DNA of 64,000 bases from Pseudogracilibacillus sp037072025 (GTDB lineage Bacteria > Bacillota > Bacilli > Bacillales > Amphibacillaceae): positions 1-64,000 of the forward strand of contig NZ_JAXHDD010000009.1 of NCBI RefSeq assembly GCF_037072025.1. Direction: 5' to 3'. Positions 18,892-27,963 of the stretch are shown here, one piece after another. The position numbers and the translations under genes are program-made. Every line of letters starts with the position of its first letter. The stretch's first letter is position 1. The notes below the pieces were generated by a model. That model made no database searches and was not told where the DNA came from. It saw only the letters and a list, made by a program, of their open reading frames with translations.

Positions 18892-20322
18892 ATGGTGGCA
18901 AATCATTATCGTGTCGAAGAAGATTTATTAGGGCAAAAAGAGGTTCCGGTGTCGGCTTATTATGGTATTCAAACAGTGCGAGCGCGTGAAAACTTTAATA
19001 TAACAGGCTATATAATTAACCCAGAATTAATTGTAGCTATCGCACAAGTAAAAAAGGCCGCAGCACTTGCTAATATGGAAGTAGAACGGTTAGATCGCAC
19101 GATTGGAAATGCTATCGTTCTTGCAGCGGATGAAATCATTGAAGGGAAGCTTCATGATCAGTTTATTGTTGATCCAATCCAAGGTGGAGCAGGTACTTCT
19201 GTTAATATGAATGCAAATGAAGTAATTGCTAACCGCGCGCTTGAACATTTAGGGAGAGAAAAAGGTGATTATGAAGTAATACATCCGAATATTCATGTGA
19301 ATATGGCACAATCAACCAACGATGCTTTCCCGACAGCTATTCATATTGCCACAATTCGTCTTATTGACCAGCTAGTTCAGACATTAGAAGCATTAAAAGA
19401 AACCTTTTATAATAAAGGCAAAGAATTTGATCATATAATTAAAATGGGAAGAACTCATTTGCAAGATGCTGTACCTATTCGACTAGGTCAAGAGTTTCAA
19501 GCTTATGGTCGTGTTTTATCGAGGGATATAAAAAGAATAAGTAATTCACTTGAATCTCTATTTGAAGTTAATCTTGGGGCAACAGCTGTAGGAACGGGAT
19601 TAAACGCTGATCTAAGTTACATGGAAAAAGCTGTGGAATTACTTAGAGAAATAACAGAATATCCTTTTCGAAATGCTGAAAATTTAGTTGACGGAACACA
19701 GAATACAGATGCTTATACAGAAGTATCCTCAGCACTAAAAATCTGTATGGTTAATATGTCAAAAGTGGCAAACGATTTACGGTTAATGGCTTCAGGCCCT
19801 CGTGCTGGTTTTGCAGAAATAAAATTACCAGCGAGACAGCCAGGTTCATCAATTATGCCTGGAAAAGTAAATCCTGTTATTTGTGAAGTAGTTAACCAAG
19901 TTGCCTTCCAAGTAATAGGTAATGATCAGACTATTTCTATGGCTTCAGAAGCCGGACAATTTGAACTAAATGTTATGGAGCCAGTGCTGGTATTTAATTT
20001 ACATCAGTCTCTTCATATGATGAACCAAGTTTTTGATACATTCCGTAAATATTGTATTGAAGGAATTGAGGCAAATATTGATATATGTAAAGCTTATGTT
20101 GACAGAAGTGTAGGAATTATTACGGCACTTAACCCTCATGTTGGTTATAAAGTAGCAACTAAAGTGGCTAAAGAGGCGATAGAGACAGGTAAATCTGTAC
20201 GTGAAATAATCTTACGAGACAACATTTTATCTGAAGTTGCCATGGATCAAATTTTAGAGCCATTTGAAATGACAAGACCGGGAATTGCTGGCGAAGCGAT
20301 TCAAGCAAATAGTAGAAAGTAA
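18892..20322 (+). CDS. aspA: Aspartate ammonia-lyase
   Basis: A 476-residue member of the fumarase/aspartase superfamily, deaminating L-aspartate to fumarate. ATG 18892 is preferred over a TTG nine bases upstream because AGGAGG (18876-18881) is 10 bases from it. Signature GSSIMPGKVNPV (about residue 320) is the mobile catalytic loop with its Ser; GRTHLQDAVP, QSTNDAFPTAIH and TNVNMNANE-like segments (SVNMNANEVI) are aspartase features. It stands alone between its own promoter and a terminator. Its product feeds the TCA cycle and, by position, could finish the ectoine route encoded downstream. Confidence 0.92.
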   Translation: MVANHYRVEEDLLGQKEVPVSAYYGIQTVRARENFNITGYIINPELIVAIAQVKKAAALANMEVERLDRTIGNAIVLAADEIIEGKLHDQFIVDPIQGGAGTSVNMNANEVIANRALEHLGREKGDYEVIHPNIHVNMAQSTNDAFPTAIHIATIRLIDQLVQTLEALKETFYNKGKEFDHIIKMGRTHLQDAVPIRLGQEFQAYGRVLSRDIKRISNSLESLFEVNLGATAVGTGLNADLSYMEKAVELLREITEYPFRNAENLVDGTQNTDAYTEVSSALKICMVNMSKVANDLRLMASGPRAGFAEIKLPARQPGSSIMPGKVNPVICEVVNQVAFQVIGNDQTISMASEAGQFELNVMEPVLVFNLHQSLHMMNQVFDTFRKYCIEGIEANIDICKAYVDRSVGIITALNPHVGYKVATKVAKEAIETGKSVREIILRDNILSEVAMDQILEPFEMTRPGIAGEAIQANSRK

Positions 20323-20365
20323 CCAAATTATACTTACAAGCTGGAATAATTTTTTAATCATATAT

Positions 20366-20414
20366 TAATCCGAACTCTTATTAAAATTTCTCAAATAAGT
20401 TCGGATTTTTATTT
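20366..20414 (+). terminator. Terminator after aspA
   Basis: ATCCGAACTCTTATT (from 20368) pairs with AATAAGTTCGGAT, followed by TTTTATTTT. Confidence 0.8.
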
Positions 20415-20444
20415 TGAATACTTTTGTAAACGTGGTCTCATTTC

Positions 20445-20650
20445 CATAAACTGTGACATAAGAGTCTATATGTTATGAATCAACTTAGATATCTCGAGGG
20501 CAACTCATATATTGATTGCAAATGACTCGACATGTTTGGACTCGACTCGACGTCTTGGAAAATGACTCGACATGTTTGGACTCGACTCGACATCTTGGGA
20601 AATGACTCGACATGTTTGGACTCAACTCGACATCTTGGAAAATGACTCGG
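20445..20650 (+). repeat. Family A repeat element, copy A2 (short, right end missing)
   Basis: The left end CATAAACTGTGACATAAGAG (20445) matches copies A1 and A4. About six 20-bp units follow (20525-20648), then sequence unrelated to the family right end. This copy has the fewest units and seems truncated. Confidence 0.85.
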
Positions 20651-20794
20651 CTTCTTTTTTTTAAATACACTGGGTAAGCATACCTCCTATAAATTGTTTC
20701 TAGTATCTTTCTCCAATTAATGGAACATATATTTTCTAACTAGTCTTAGCGCTCTAAAGCATGGTATTATAGATTATATCTAGATAAAAAGCAT

Positions 20795-20816
20795 TACAAT
20801 AATGTGAGCGCTTGCA
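20795..20816 (+). promoter_or_regulatory. cre-like CcpA site at the pucR promoter
   Basis: TGTGAGCGCTTGCA (20803-20816) agrees with the CcpA operator consensus around the CG centre. It sits just after a likely -10 (TACAAT, 20795-20800) and 44 bases before the pucR start, a position that would block transcription when a preferred sugar is present. Confidence 0.55.
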
Positions 20817-20859
20817 AAATATTGCTGTATACATATTTATGAACTGGGAGTGAAGAAAA

Positions 20860-22536
20860 ATGGCTATTACTGTTCAGGAAATAGTAAATCTTCCAATTTT
20901 CAATACTGCTCGAGTGAGAACTGGGATAGATATCTTAGATCAACGAAAAGTAGAATGGATGTCAGCAATTGAAGGTCCTGTAGAGAATTTTGTTCGTAAA
21001 CAAGAATTTGTATTAACGACAGGGATGGGTTCTGAAAATGATCCTGATTTGCTGTATGAGTTTGTTAAAGATGTCTATGAATCAGGAGCTTCTGCGCTAG
21101 GAATAGCAATTGGCCGCTATATATTTGATATCCCTAACGAAATTATCGATTTTGCTGAAAAGAAAAAATTTGTCCTAATTGAACTCCCTTGGGAACTTAG
21201 ATTTGCCGATATTCAAAGAGAGACAATGAAAGAAATAAATAAAAGACAAGAAAAATTCTCTGAAAAAGCAAGGCATACACAAAAAATGTTAATTGATTTT
21301 GTAATTCAAGGGAAAGATTTATCTGAAATCATTCAATATGTTGAAAGAGAGTTAAACTGTACCATTGTTTTTGCAGACAGTAAAGGAAGGTTAAAGTCAA
21401 CCGGTGTTAATGCTGAAGAAATAATTCGCTTATGGTATACATTAGAGGTAAAAGATGAGATGAATATCAATGAATCTTCCTTTCGACATATTCAGAAGGT
21501 TCCGTATAAAGAAGGTTACTTATTAAAAAAAGAAATTACATCCAGTTCTAAAAATCTTGCTGAAGGTTATTTCATTATTTGTTTACGTGATCGAAAACTA
21601 CTTACGAATAGTGCGCTTCAAGTGTTTGAGAGTTTATCAGCAGCGACGGCTTTATGGATTTCCCGGGAAGATGCCATTGTTAAAACTGAAATACGTCTTC
21701 GGAATGAATTTATCTGGGGGTTAGCAAAAACGCCTCATATGAATTTGGATAAAAATGTGCAATCACGTGCAAAGTTATTTGGCTATAATTTAAATGTTCC
21801 ATATATTTGTTTAGTAGGATATTCTGAAAATCTAGATAAATTAACAGAAGGTCAATATGAGAGTCAAGAAATGGGGTTTAAAAGTATTATTTACTATATC
21901 GAGGAAGAGGTAAGGTATGCAGCGTCTGTTGTGGATAAGCATGTTGCATTTACTTTTGATAATGATCGACTTATCATTTTTTTAGAATCTAAAAATGAAG
22001 AACAAAATTCGGTCTATCATTTTCTTGATTTAGTTGATAAAAGATTAAACGCACTTATACCTGGTGTGCTTTTTTCATGGGGAATTGGTATGAATCATGA
22101 TGGAATGATGGAATTTCACGAAAGTTATAAAAAAGCAAATTCAGCTTTAGATTTAGGATTAAAACAAAAGGAACCGGGTGAACGAATTAGTTTTGAAGAT
22201 ACACAGTTGAATCGATTATTACTACATCTTGCAAACAACCCGGAAGTAAAGGAAATTACCCTATCAACAATTGCCCCATTAATTGAGTATGAAGAAAAAA
22301 GAGAAATGGATCTAATCGATACATTTATTGCTTACGATAACCAAAATGGAAATGTTAGTCAGGCAGCACGTATATTAAATTTACACAGACAATCATTATT
22401 GTATCGTTTAAGAAAAATAGAAAGTTTAACAAAACTATCTCTAGATAATCCGGATGATGTATTTTTGTTAAATATAAGTATTAAAGTTTGGTTGACCGGT
22501 GTCTTAAAAACAAAAGAAAAAAAAGATATAAATTGA
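20860..22536 (+). CDS. PucR-family transcriptional regulator, likely of ectoine catabolism
   Basis: A 558-residue regulator. Residues 1-125 form the PucR sensing domain (ITVQEIVNLPIFNTARVRTG, then FVLTTGMG). A middle region (about 290-430) is GGDEF-like. The C-terminus is the PucR helix-turn-helix: YDNQNGNVSQAARILNLHRQ, then SLLYRLRKIE. Length matches the family. Such proteins activate purine, proline or amino-compound catabolism in Gram-positives. It is followed by a terminator and then by the eutC operon in the same direction. The position and shared operator candidates argue that it controls ectoine use, a role usually taken by the MocR protein EnuR. That assignment is inference. GGGAGTG precedes the ATG. 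Confidence 0.85.
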   Translation: MAITVQEIVNLPIFNTARVRTGIDILDQRKVEWMSAIEGPVENFVRKQEFVLTTGMGSENDPDLLYEFVKDVYESGASALGIAIGRYIFDIPNEIIDFAEKKKFVLIELPWELRFADIQRETMKEINKRQEKFSEKARHTQKMLIDFVIQGKDLSEIIQYVERELNCTIVFADSKGRLKSTGVNAEEIIRLWYTLEVKDEMNINESSFRHIQKVPYKEGYLLKKEITSSSKNLAEGYFIICLRDRKLLTNSALQVFESLSAATALWISREDAIVKTEIRLRNEFIWGLAKTPHMNLDKNVQSRAKLFGYNLNVPYICLVGYSENLDKLTEGQYESQEMGFKSIIYYIEEEVRYAASVVDKHVAFTFDNDRLIIFLESKNEEQNSVYHFLDLVDKRLNALIPGVLFSWGIGMNHDGMMEFHESYKKANSALDLGLKQKEPGERISFEDTQLNRLLLHLANNPEVKEITLSTIAPLIEYEEKREMDLIDTFIAYDNQNGNVSQAARILNLHRQSLLYRLRKIESLTKLSLDNPDDVFLLNISIKVWLTGVLKTKEKKDIN

Positions 22537-22538
22537 CA

Positions 22539-22568
22539 ATCTTAGCCTAGTTGCTAAGGTTTTTTTAT
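22539..22568 (+). terminator. Terminator after the pucR-type gene
   Basis: CTTAGC (22541-22546) pairs with GCTAAG (22553-22558), followed by a run of T. Confidence 0.75.
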
Positions 22569-22668
22569 AGAGGATGTATAGGGAAATAAAAAAATACTAA
22601 GATCACCGAGGAATTTCGTTATTCGATGAAGGCCGCTGAATTCCAAAGCAAATCTGCTGAATTAAGTT

Positions 22669-22747
22669 TATACAATTTGTATAGAATTGTTCATAAATAA
22701 TTCATACAAAATTGTAATTGTTTCGGAAGATTGAAAAGTCGTATAAT
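22669..22747 (+). promoter_or_regulatory. eutC promoter with two operator candidates
   Basis: TTGTTT (22718-22723) and TATAAT (22742-22747) are 18 bases apart. Upstream lie a near-perfect palindrome TATACAATTTGTATA (22669-22683) and a second one, TACAAAATTGTA (22705-22716), preceded by TTCATACA (22701-22708). TTCATACA and ACAA-N-TTGT recur at nearly the same distances from the -35 box ahead of eutA. Confidence 0.55.
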
Positions 22748-22806
22748 AAATATACGATATATATTCTAATATTGCCTTTATAAATAAAGTGAATGGGGGC
22801 ATGTGT

Positions 22807-23772
22807 ATGCTGATTTTTACGGAAAATGAAATCAGACAATGCGTGCAAATGAATGAATCAGTTATAAAAGTAGTTCAATCAGCATTTAACGATCTTGTTA
22901 CAAAAGATATACAAATGCCACCTACCTCACGTGTTGACGTTCCAAACAATAATGGAGAATTCGTCATAAAAACTGCATTTATTCCAGGGCATGAAATGTT
23001 TGCGTTAAAAGTGTCGTCCCATTTTTTTCAGAATTACAGTATGGGTATGTCGAGCACGGGTGGGGTAATGATGCTAATGAATGCCTTAAATGGGAAACCA
23101 GAAGCTTTTTTTTATGACAATGGATATTTAACAGATTTGCGAACAGGAGCAGCAGGAGCTTTAGCTGCAAAATACCTAGCGAATGAACATATCAAAGAAG
23201 TGGGGGTAATAGGTACAGGTACTCAAGCTCGAGCACAGCTACAAGCGTTAAAATTGGTTCGAAATTTTAAAACGGTATTTGTATACGGAAGAACATGGCA
23301 ACGAATATCTGAATTTAAGCACGAAATAGAAACATCTCTCCAAGTAGAAGTGAAAATAATGGAAACGCCAAAAGACGTTGTGAGCTCAGCTGAACTACTC
23401 ATTACAGCAACACCTTCCAAAGAGCCAATTGTGCTTAGTGAATGGATTCGCCCCGGAATGCATATTACTGCGGTTGGTGCGGATGCAACCCATAAACAAG
23501 AATTGGATCCAGAAATATTGAAAAAAGCTGATCGGATAGCTTGTGATAAACTCTCGCAATGTGTGGAACATGGTGAAATTGGAGTAACGATGAAACATAA
23601 TATAAATTTAGATACAACAAAAATTATCGAATTAGGTCATATCTTTGAAAATGAAGAGAATAAAAGACAATCCAAACAAGAAATAACTATTGCAGATTTA
23701 ACAGGAACTGGAGCACAAGATACAAAAATAGCGCTTTTTGCATATAAAAAATTAACAGAAAAAAGTGAGTGA
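22807..23772 (+). CDS. eutC: EutC-like protein, ornithine cyclodeaminase/mu-crystallin family
   Basis: A 321-residue protein of the ornithine cyclodeaminase family. The NAD-binding Rossmann motif is VGVIGTGTQARAQLQALKL (about residues 128-146); the N-terminal substrate domain has MPPTSRVDVP and EFVIKTAFIPG. ATG 22807 follows GGGGGC (22795-22800) by 6 bases. Alone it could be a cyclodeaminase, an alanine dehydrogenase-like or an imino-acid reductase enzyme. The neighbours (M20 deacetylase, aldehyde dehydrogenase, aminotransferase, and EutA, TRAP and ectoine hydrolase 11 kb on) make EutC of ectoine/hydroxyectoine use the best call. Its exact reaction is not settled. Confidence 0.75.
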   Translation: MLIFTENEIRQCVQMNESVIKVVQSAFNDLVTKDIQMPPTSRVDVPNNNGEFVIKTAFIPGHEMFALKVSSHFFQNYSMGMSSTGGVMMLMNALNGKPEAFFYDNGYLTDLRTGAAGALAAKYLANEHIKEVGVIGTGTQARAQLQALKLVRNFKTVFVYGRTWQRISEFKHEIETSLQVEVKIMETPKDVVSSAELLITATPSKEPIVLSEWIRPGMHITAVGADATHKQELDPEILKKADRIACDKLSQCVEHGEIGVTMKHNINLDTTKIIELGHIFENEENKRQSKQEITIADLTGTGAQDTKIALFAYKKLTEKSE

Positions 23773-23778
23773 TGTGAT

Positions 23779-25008
23779 GTGAAAATAGTACAAGGAGCTG
23801 AATCCTTATTTGATCAATTAAAATTATGGCGTCGCTATTTGCATGAACATCCTGAACTAAGTTTTGAAGAAGAGGAAACTGCAAAATTTGTCGTAAATGA
23901 ATTGAAAAAAATCAAGAATATTTTTATTGAAACAAATGTAGGAGGTCATGGCATCGTTGCAACGCTGACAACAGGTCAAGGACCTACGATCGCTTTACGA
24001 GCAGATATGGATGCCCTACCGATTAAAGAGGAAAACTCACACGATTTTGTTTCCAAAAATGAAGGCGTTATGCACGCATGTGGTCATGATGCTCATACTT
24101 CTATGCTTTTGGGGGCAGTTCATTTACTAGCTGAACAATTTAATGAGGGAAAATTATCAGGTACAGTTAAATTTATCTTCCAACCCGCAGAGGAAAGTAC
24201 AGATATACATGGATTATCCGGAGCTCCATATATGATTAAACAAGGAGTACTGCATAATGTAGACGCTATCATCGCACTCCATGTATGTCCTTGGCACCCA
24301 GTTGGAGTTGTTCAGATGAATAATGGATTTAGTATGGCAAATGTTGATGTTTTTGAGGCGACGATTAAAGGGACTGGCGGACATGGGGGATACCCACATT
24401 TAGCAACAGATCCATTATGGATGTTAGGGTCGATATTACAAACATTTTATGGAACAGTTGGAAGGAGAATTTCACCACTTGATATTGTTGCTGCAAGTAT
24501 CGGGAAAATCGAAGCGGGGGCTGTAAGTAATGTGATTCCATCAGATGTAAAAATTGAAGGGACATTACGGTCATATTCCCCTGAAGCAAGAGAAAAGTTA
24601 GCGGAAGAAGTCGAAAATGTATTTAAAATGGCGGAAACATTTGGTGGTTCTTATGAATTTGTTTTAGAAAAAGGTGAACCAGCATTAAATAACGACATGG
24701 AAGTCAATATGATTATTGAACAATCGATTAAAGAAATTTATCCGGAGATGTACATTCATTGGGAACCATTCGGTATGGGTGGTGAGGATTTTGGATATAT
24801 GACAGAACAAATTCCAGGTTCCATGTTCTTTTTAGGCTGCTCATTGGAAGATGGTTTAGATCGTGATCTTCACACACCAATTTTTGATATTGATGAAAAA
24901 TGTTTGCCGATTGGTACTGCGATTTTTGTGGCTACTGTAAATAAATTTTTAAATCGGGAAGAGTTGCATCATCCCTTAAAAAGGAATTCTATTCAGAGAG
25001 GTGCGTGA
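23779..25008 (+). CDS. doeB2: M20 family amidohydrolase, likely N2-acetyl-L-2,4-diaminobutyrate deacetylase (DoeB2 type)
   Basis: A 409-residue M20 metallo-amidohydrolase of the IAA-amino-acid hydrolase type. Metal and catalytic motifs are ALRADMDALPI (about residue 76), HACGHDAHTSMLL (about 98), PAEE (about 137) and GMGGEDFGYM (about 332). The GTG start lies 6 bases after the eutC stop, and the next gene overlaps its end region. In context it should remove the acetyl group from the product of ectoine hydrolase. Many proteobacterial clusters use an unrelated AstE-fold enzyme (DoeB/EutE) for this step; none is present here. Substrate assignment rests on context. Confidence 0.75.
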   Translation: MKIVQGAESLFDQLKLWRRYLHEHPELSFEEEETAKFVVNELKKIKNIFIETNVGGHGIVATLTTGQGPTIALRADMDALPIKEENSHDFVSKNEGVMHACGHDAHTSMLLGAVHLLAEQFNEGKLSGTVKFIFQPAEESTDIHGLSGAPYMIKQGVLHNVDAIIALHVCPWHPVGVVQMNNGFSMANVDVFEATIKGTGGHGGYPHLATDPLWMLGSILQTFYGTVGRRISPLDIVAASIGKIEAGAVSNVIPSDVKIEGTLRSYSPEAREKLAEEVENVFKMAETFGGSYEFVLEKGEPALNNDMEVNMIIEQSIKEIYPEMYIHWEPFGMGGEDFGYMTEQIPGSMFFLGCSLEDGLDRDLHTPIFDIDEKCLPIGTAIFVATVNKFLNREELHHPLKRNSIQRGA

Positions 25009-25012
25009 AAAT

Positions 25013-26449
25013 ATGATGACGATTGCAAAGGGAAAAAAGATGCTACTAGGTGGAAAGTGGATGGAAAAAGAAGAAACAATTAGTGTTTATGACCCTCAAG
25101 ACAACTCTATAATTACGACCGTACCAAAGGCATCAAAAGAAGATATGTTAAAAGCAATTACAGCAGCCGAAGAGGGCGCAAAAATAGCGGAAAATATGCC
25201 CGCCCATGAACGTATTGCTATCATAAATAAAGCGGCGGATTATGTCGATGAAAAAAGGAATCTTTTTGCAGAAACAATTGCAAGTGAAGGTAGTAAAACA
25301 ATAGCGGAAGCAAAAAATGAAGTTTTCAGATGTATTCATACGTTACGAGTGTCGGCTGAAGAAGCAAGACGAATTAACGGTGAAACAATTGCCTTTGATC
25401 AAATGCCGGGTCATGAAAATCGTGCAGGTTATTATTATCGATTTCCAATCGGTATCATTGCGGCAATTACACCTTTTAATGATCCGCTTAATTTAGTAGC
25501 GCATAAAGTTGGTCCTGCGATCGCTTCAGGAAATGCAATTATCGTTAAGCCGGCAACATTAACTCCATTAAGCGCACTGTTATTGGCAGAAGCTTTTGAT
25601 GCAGCAGGTCTTCCTAGAAAGATTCTTTCTGTAGTAACCGGAAGCGGCAGTGAGATAGGAGATGTATTGATTACTCATCCATCGATTCGTATGGTCTCAT
25701 TTACTGGTGGACTTGAAACAGGGGAGAATATTGCAAGAAAAGCAGGGTTAAAGAAACTAAGTATGGAGTTAGGATCCAATTCTCCAGCCATTGTTTTAAA
25801 AGATGCAGATATTGATGCAGCTGTTAGCAGTTGTGTAGCAGGGGCGTTCGGGGCAGTCGGACAAAATTGTTTAGGGGTTCAAAGAGTATTCATCGAAAAG
25901 GAAAACTTCGATAAATTTGTTAGAAAATTCGTACTAATGACTAGTCAATACAAAATTGGCGATAAAAAAGATTTGGTAACAGACATGGGGCCATTAATAA
26001 CAGAAAAAGAGGCTATCCGAGTTGAACAATGGGTTAATGAGGCGATAGAAGAAGGGGCAAGTCTGTTAGTCGGCGGAAAAAGAGATGGTGCTTTTTATTC
26101 ACCTACTGTTTTAACCAACGTTCCTGCCGATGCCAAAATAGCTAAGGAAGAAATTTTTGGGCCTGTAGTAATACTATTTCAAGTTAATGATCTTAATGAA
26201 GCAATTGAAAAGGCAAATAATGTAAACTATGGACTCCAAGCGGGAATTTTTACAAAAGATATTAATCTTGCATTTACAGCAATTAAAAAGCTAGAAGTTG
26301 GCGGAATCATGATTAATGATAGTAGTGATTATCGGATTGATGCGATGCCTTTTGGGGGAGTAAAGGGATCAGGTCTCGGTCGTGAAGGTGTAAAATATAC
26401 CATTCAAGAAATGACAGAACCAAAAATTGTTAATTTTAAATTAGGATAA
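25013..26449 (+). CDS. doeC: Aldehyde dehydrogenase, likely aspartate-semialdehyde dehydrogenase (DoeC type)
   Basis: A 478-residue NAD(P)-dependent aldehyde dehydrogenase. ATG 25013 follows AGAGAGGTG and starts 5 bases after the deacetylase stop. Visible motifs: AAITPFNDPLNLVAHKVGPA (cofactor region, about 149-168), VSFTGGLETG, the general-base segment SMELGSNSPAIV and the nucleophile in GAVGQNCLGVQR (Cys about 283), and KEEIFGPVV near 375. In the ectoine route it would oxidise aspartate 4-semialdehyde from diaminobutyrate to aspartate. By sequence alone succinate- or malonate-semialdehyde dehydrogenase would be equally possible. Confidence 0.8.
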   Translation: MMTIAKGKKMLLGGKWMEKEETISVYDPQDNSIITTVPKASKEDMLKAITAAEEGAKIAENMPAHERIAIINKAADYVDEKRNLFAETIASEGSKTIAEAKNEVFRCIHTLRVSAEEARRINGETIAFDQMPGHENRAGYYYRFPIGIIAAITPFNDPLNLVAHKVGPAIASGNAIIVKPATLTPLSALLLAEAFDAAGLPRKILSVVTGSGSEIGDVLITHPSIRMVSFTGGLETGENIARKAGLKKLSMELGSNSPAIVLKDADIDAAVSSCVAGAFGAVGQNCLGVQRVFIEKENFDKFVRKFVLMTSQYKIGDKKDLVTDMGPLITEKEAIRVEQWVNEAIEEGASLLVGGKRDGAFYSPTVLTNVPADAKIAKEEIFGPVVILFQVNDLNEAIEKANNVNYGLQAGIFTKDINLAFTAIKKLEVGGIMINDSSDYRIDAMPFGGVKGSGLGREGVKYTIQEMTEPKIVNFKLG

Positions 26450-26600
26450 ATTTTTTATAATAGTTAAAATTTACTATCTACCATGTACAATAACCAAGTA
26501 TAAAAAGAATTAAGGTTATATCTATTCTGATTAATCAGATACTTTTATTGGATTGTACTGATTGGTTAAGTTACATGAACATAAAGGGAGGAAATAAAAA

Positions 26601-27917
26601 ATGGCTTCAACTACAACAGATAACAAGTTAAAACAGGAATTGGCGGAGCTGGATAAAAAACACTTTATCCATCCGACTTCAAATATGAAACAATTACAAG
26701 AGGATGGTCCAACTTTTATCTTTACAGAAGGAGACGGAATTTATTTAAAAGATGTAGAGGGCCGAAAATTAATTGACAGTTTGTCCTCGCTTTGGAATGT
26801 TAATATTGGTCATGGCAGAGAAGAACTTGGTGAAGTAGCAAAGGAGCAAATGGGTAAATTAGCTTTCACATCTGCCTTCAGTAACTGGAGTCATGAGCCG
26901 GTTATCCGACTTGCAGCAGAGGTAGCGAAATGGACTCCAGGAGATTTAAATGTAACCTTCTTTACTTCCGGAGGTTCTGAAGCAAATGACACCGCTTTTA
27001 AAACAGTACGTCATTACTGGAAGATAAACGGACGTCCCGAAAAGAAGAAAATTATTTCAAGAAAAAAGTCCTATCATGGAGTTGCAATGGGAGCAACTAG
27101 TGCAACAGGAATACCAGAGTTCCACACGTTTACAACATCTATTGCACCAGATTTTTATTATGTTGACAGTACAATAGAGTCGTTGAAAGAAATGATCGAA
27201 ACAGAAGGTGCTGATACAATAGCCGCCTTTATCTCCGAGCCTGTTCAAGGTTCAGGAGGGGTTAATTTACCGACTGAAGGTTATTTTGAGGAAATTCGTA
27301 AAATTTGTGATGAAAATGACATTCTAATGATTTCTGATGAAGTAATTTGCGGATTTGGTCGTACCGGAACAAACTTTGGGATGGAGAACTTCGGAATTAC
27401 ACCAGACATTATTACGATGGCAAAAGGGGTAACAAGTGGTTATGCCCCTCTTGGAGGAATGGTTATTTCCGAAAAACTTCACAAAGAAATCTATGAAAAA
27501 ACGGAAGGAAACTTCTGGCACGGCTACACGTATAGTGGTCACCCGACAGCAGCTGCTGTAGCGTTAAAGAACTTAGAAATTATTAAAAATGAAAATCTAA
27601 TCGAAAATGTTCGAACGATGGGTGAAGAAATGGTTAAAGGTTTCAAATGGATCCAAGAACAAAATGAAAACGTAATTGATGTTAGAGGAATAGGGCTACT
27701 CGGAGCTATTAGCCTGGAAAGAGAGTTAGCTGAAGTAGTTCCAGTTGGGCCTAAAGTTGTTGAAGAAGCATTAAAGAGAGGCTTAATCTGCCGTTCCGTT
27801 GTCTATGATGGGCAAGACACATTAGCATTTGCTCCACCATTTATTATTAATAAAAAGCAAATGGATGATATAGTTACAATTGTTAATGACTCGATCCAGG
27901 CAGTATATAATAAATAA
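26601..27917 (+). CDS. doeD: Class III aminotransferase, likely diaminobutyrate transaminase (DoeD type)
   Basis: A 438-residue PLP aminotransferase of class III (omega-aminotransferase group). TFFTSGGSEANDTAFKTVRH (about residue 118), SRKKSYHGVAMGATS, ISDEVICGFGRTG (about 245) and the PLP lysine in MAKGVTSGYAPLGG (about 275) are present, as is TYSGHPTAAAVAL. GGGAGG lies 11 bases before the ATG. It is 151 bases after doeC, possibly in the same transcript, and ends at a terminator. Expected step: L-2,4-diaminobutyrate plus a keto acid to aspartate semialdehyde. Taurine- or beta-alanine-pyruvate transaminase would be the alternative. Confidence 0.8.
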   Translation: MASTTTDNKLKQELAELDKKHFIHPTSNMKQLQEDGPTFIFTEGDGIYLKDVEGRKLIDSLSSLWNVNIGHGREELGEVAKEQMGKLAFTSAFSNWSHEPVIRLAAEVAKWTPGDLNVTFFTSGGSEANDTAFKTVRHYWKINGRPEKKKIISRKKSYHGVAMGATSATGIPEFHTFTTSIAPDFYYVDSTIESLKEMIETEGADTIAAFISEPVQGSGGVNLPTEGYFEEIRKICDENDILMISDEVICGFGRTGTNFGMENFGITPDIITMAKGVTSGYAPLGGMVISEKLHKEIYEKTEGNFWHGYTYSGHPTAAAVALKNLEIIKNENLIENVRTMGEEMVKGFKWIQEQNENVIDVRGIGLLGAISLERELAEVVPVGPKVVEEALKRGLICRSVVYDGQDTLAFAPPFIINKKQMDDIVTIVNDSIQAVYNK

Positions 27918-27930
27918 AAACAAAAATACA

Positions 27931-27963
27931 GGTGGAGTTACCATATACTCCCCCTTTTTTTTA
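27931..27963 (+). terminator. Terminator after doeD
   Basis: GGTGGAGT (27931-27938) pairs imperfectly with ACTCCCCC and is followed by eight T. Confidence 0.65.

Noticed and set aside
25013..27917. Taurine or beta-alanine degradation operon
   Set aside because: The aldehyde dehydrogenase and transaminase would fit, but the M20 deacetylase, EutA/EutC, TRAP transporter and ectoine-hydrolase patterns fit ectoine use better. It remains the main alternative if the pathway call fails.
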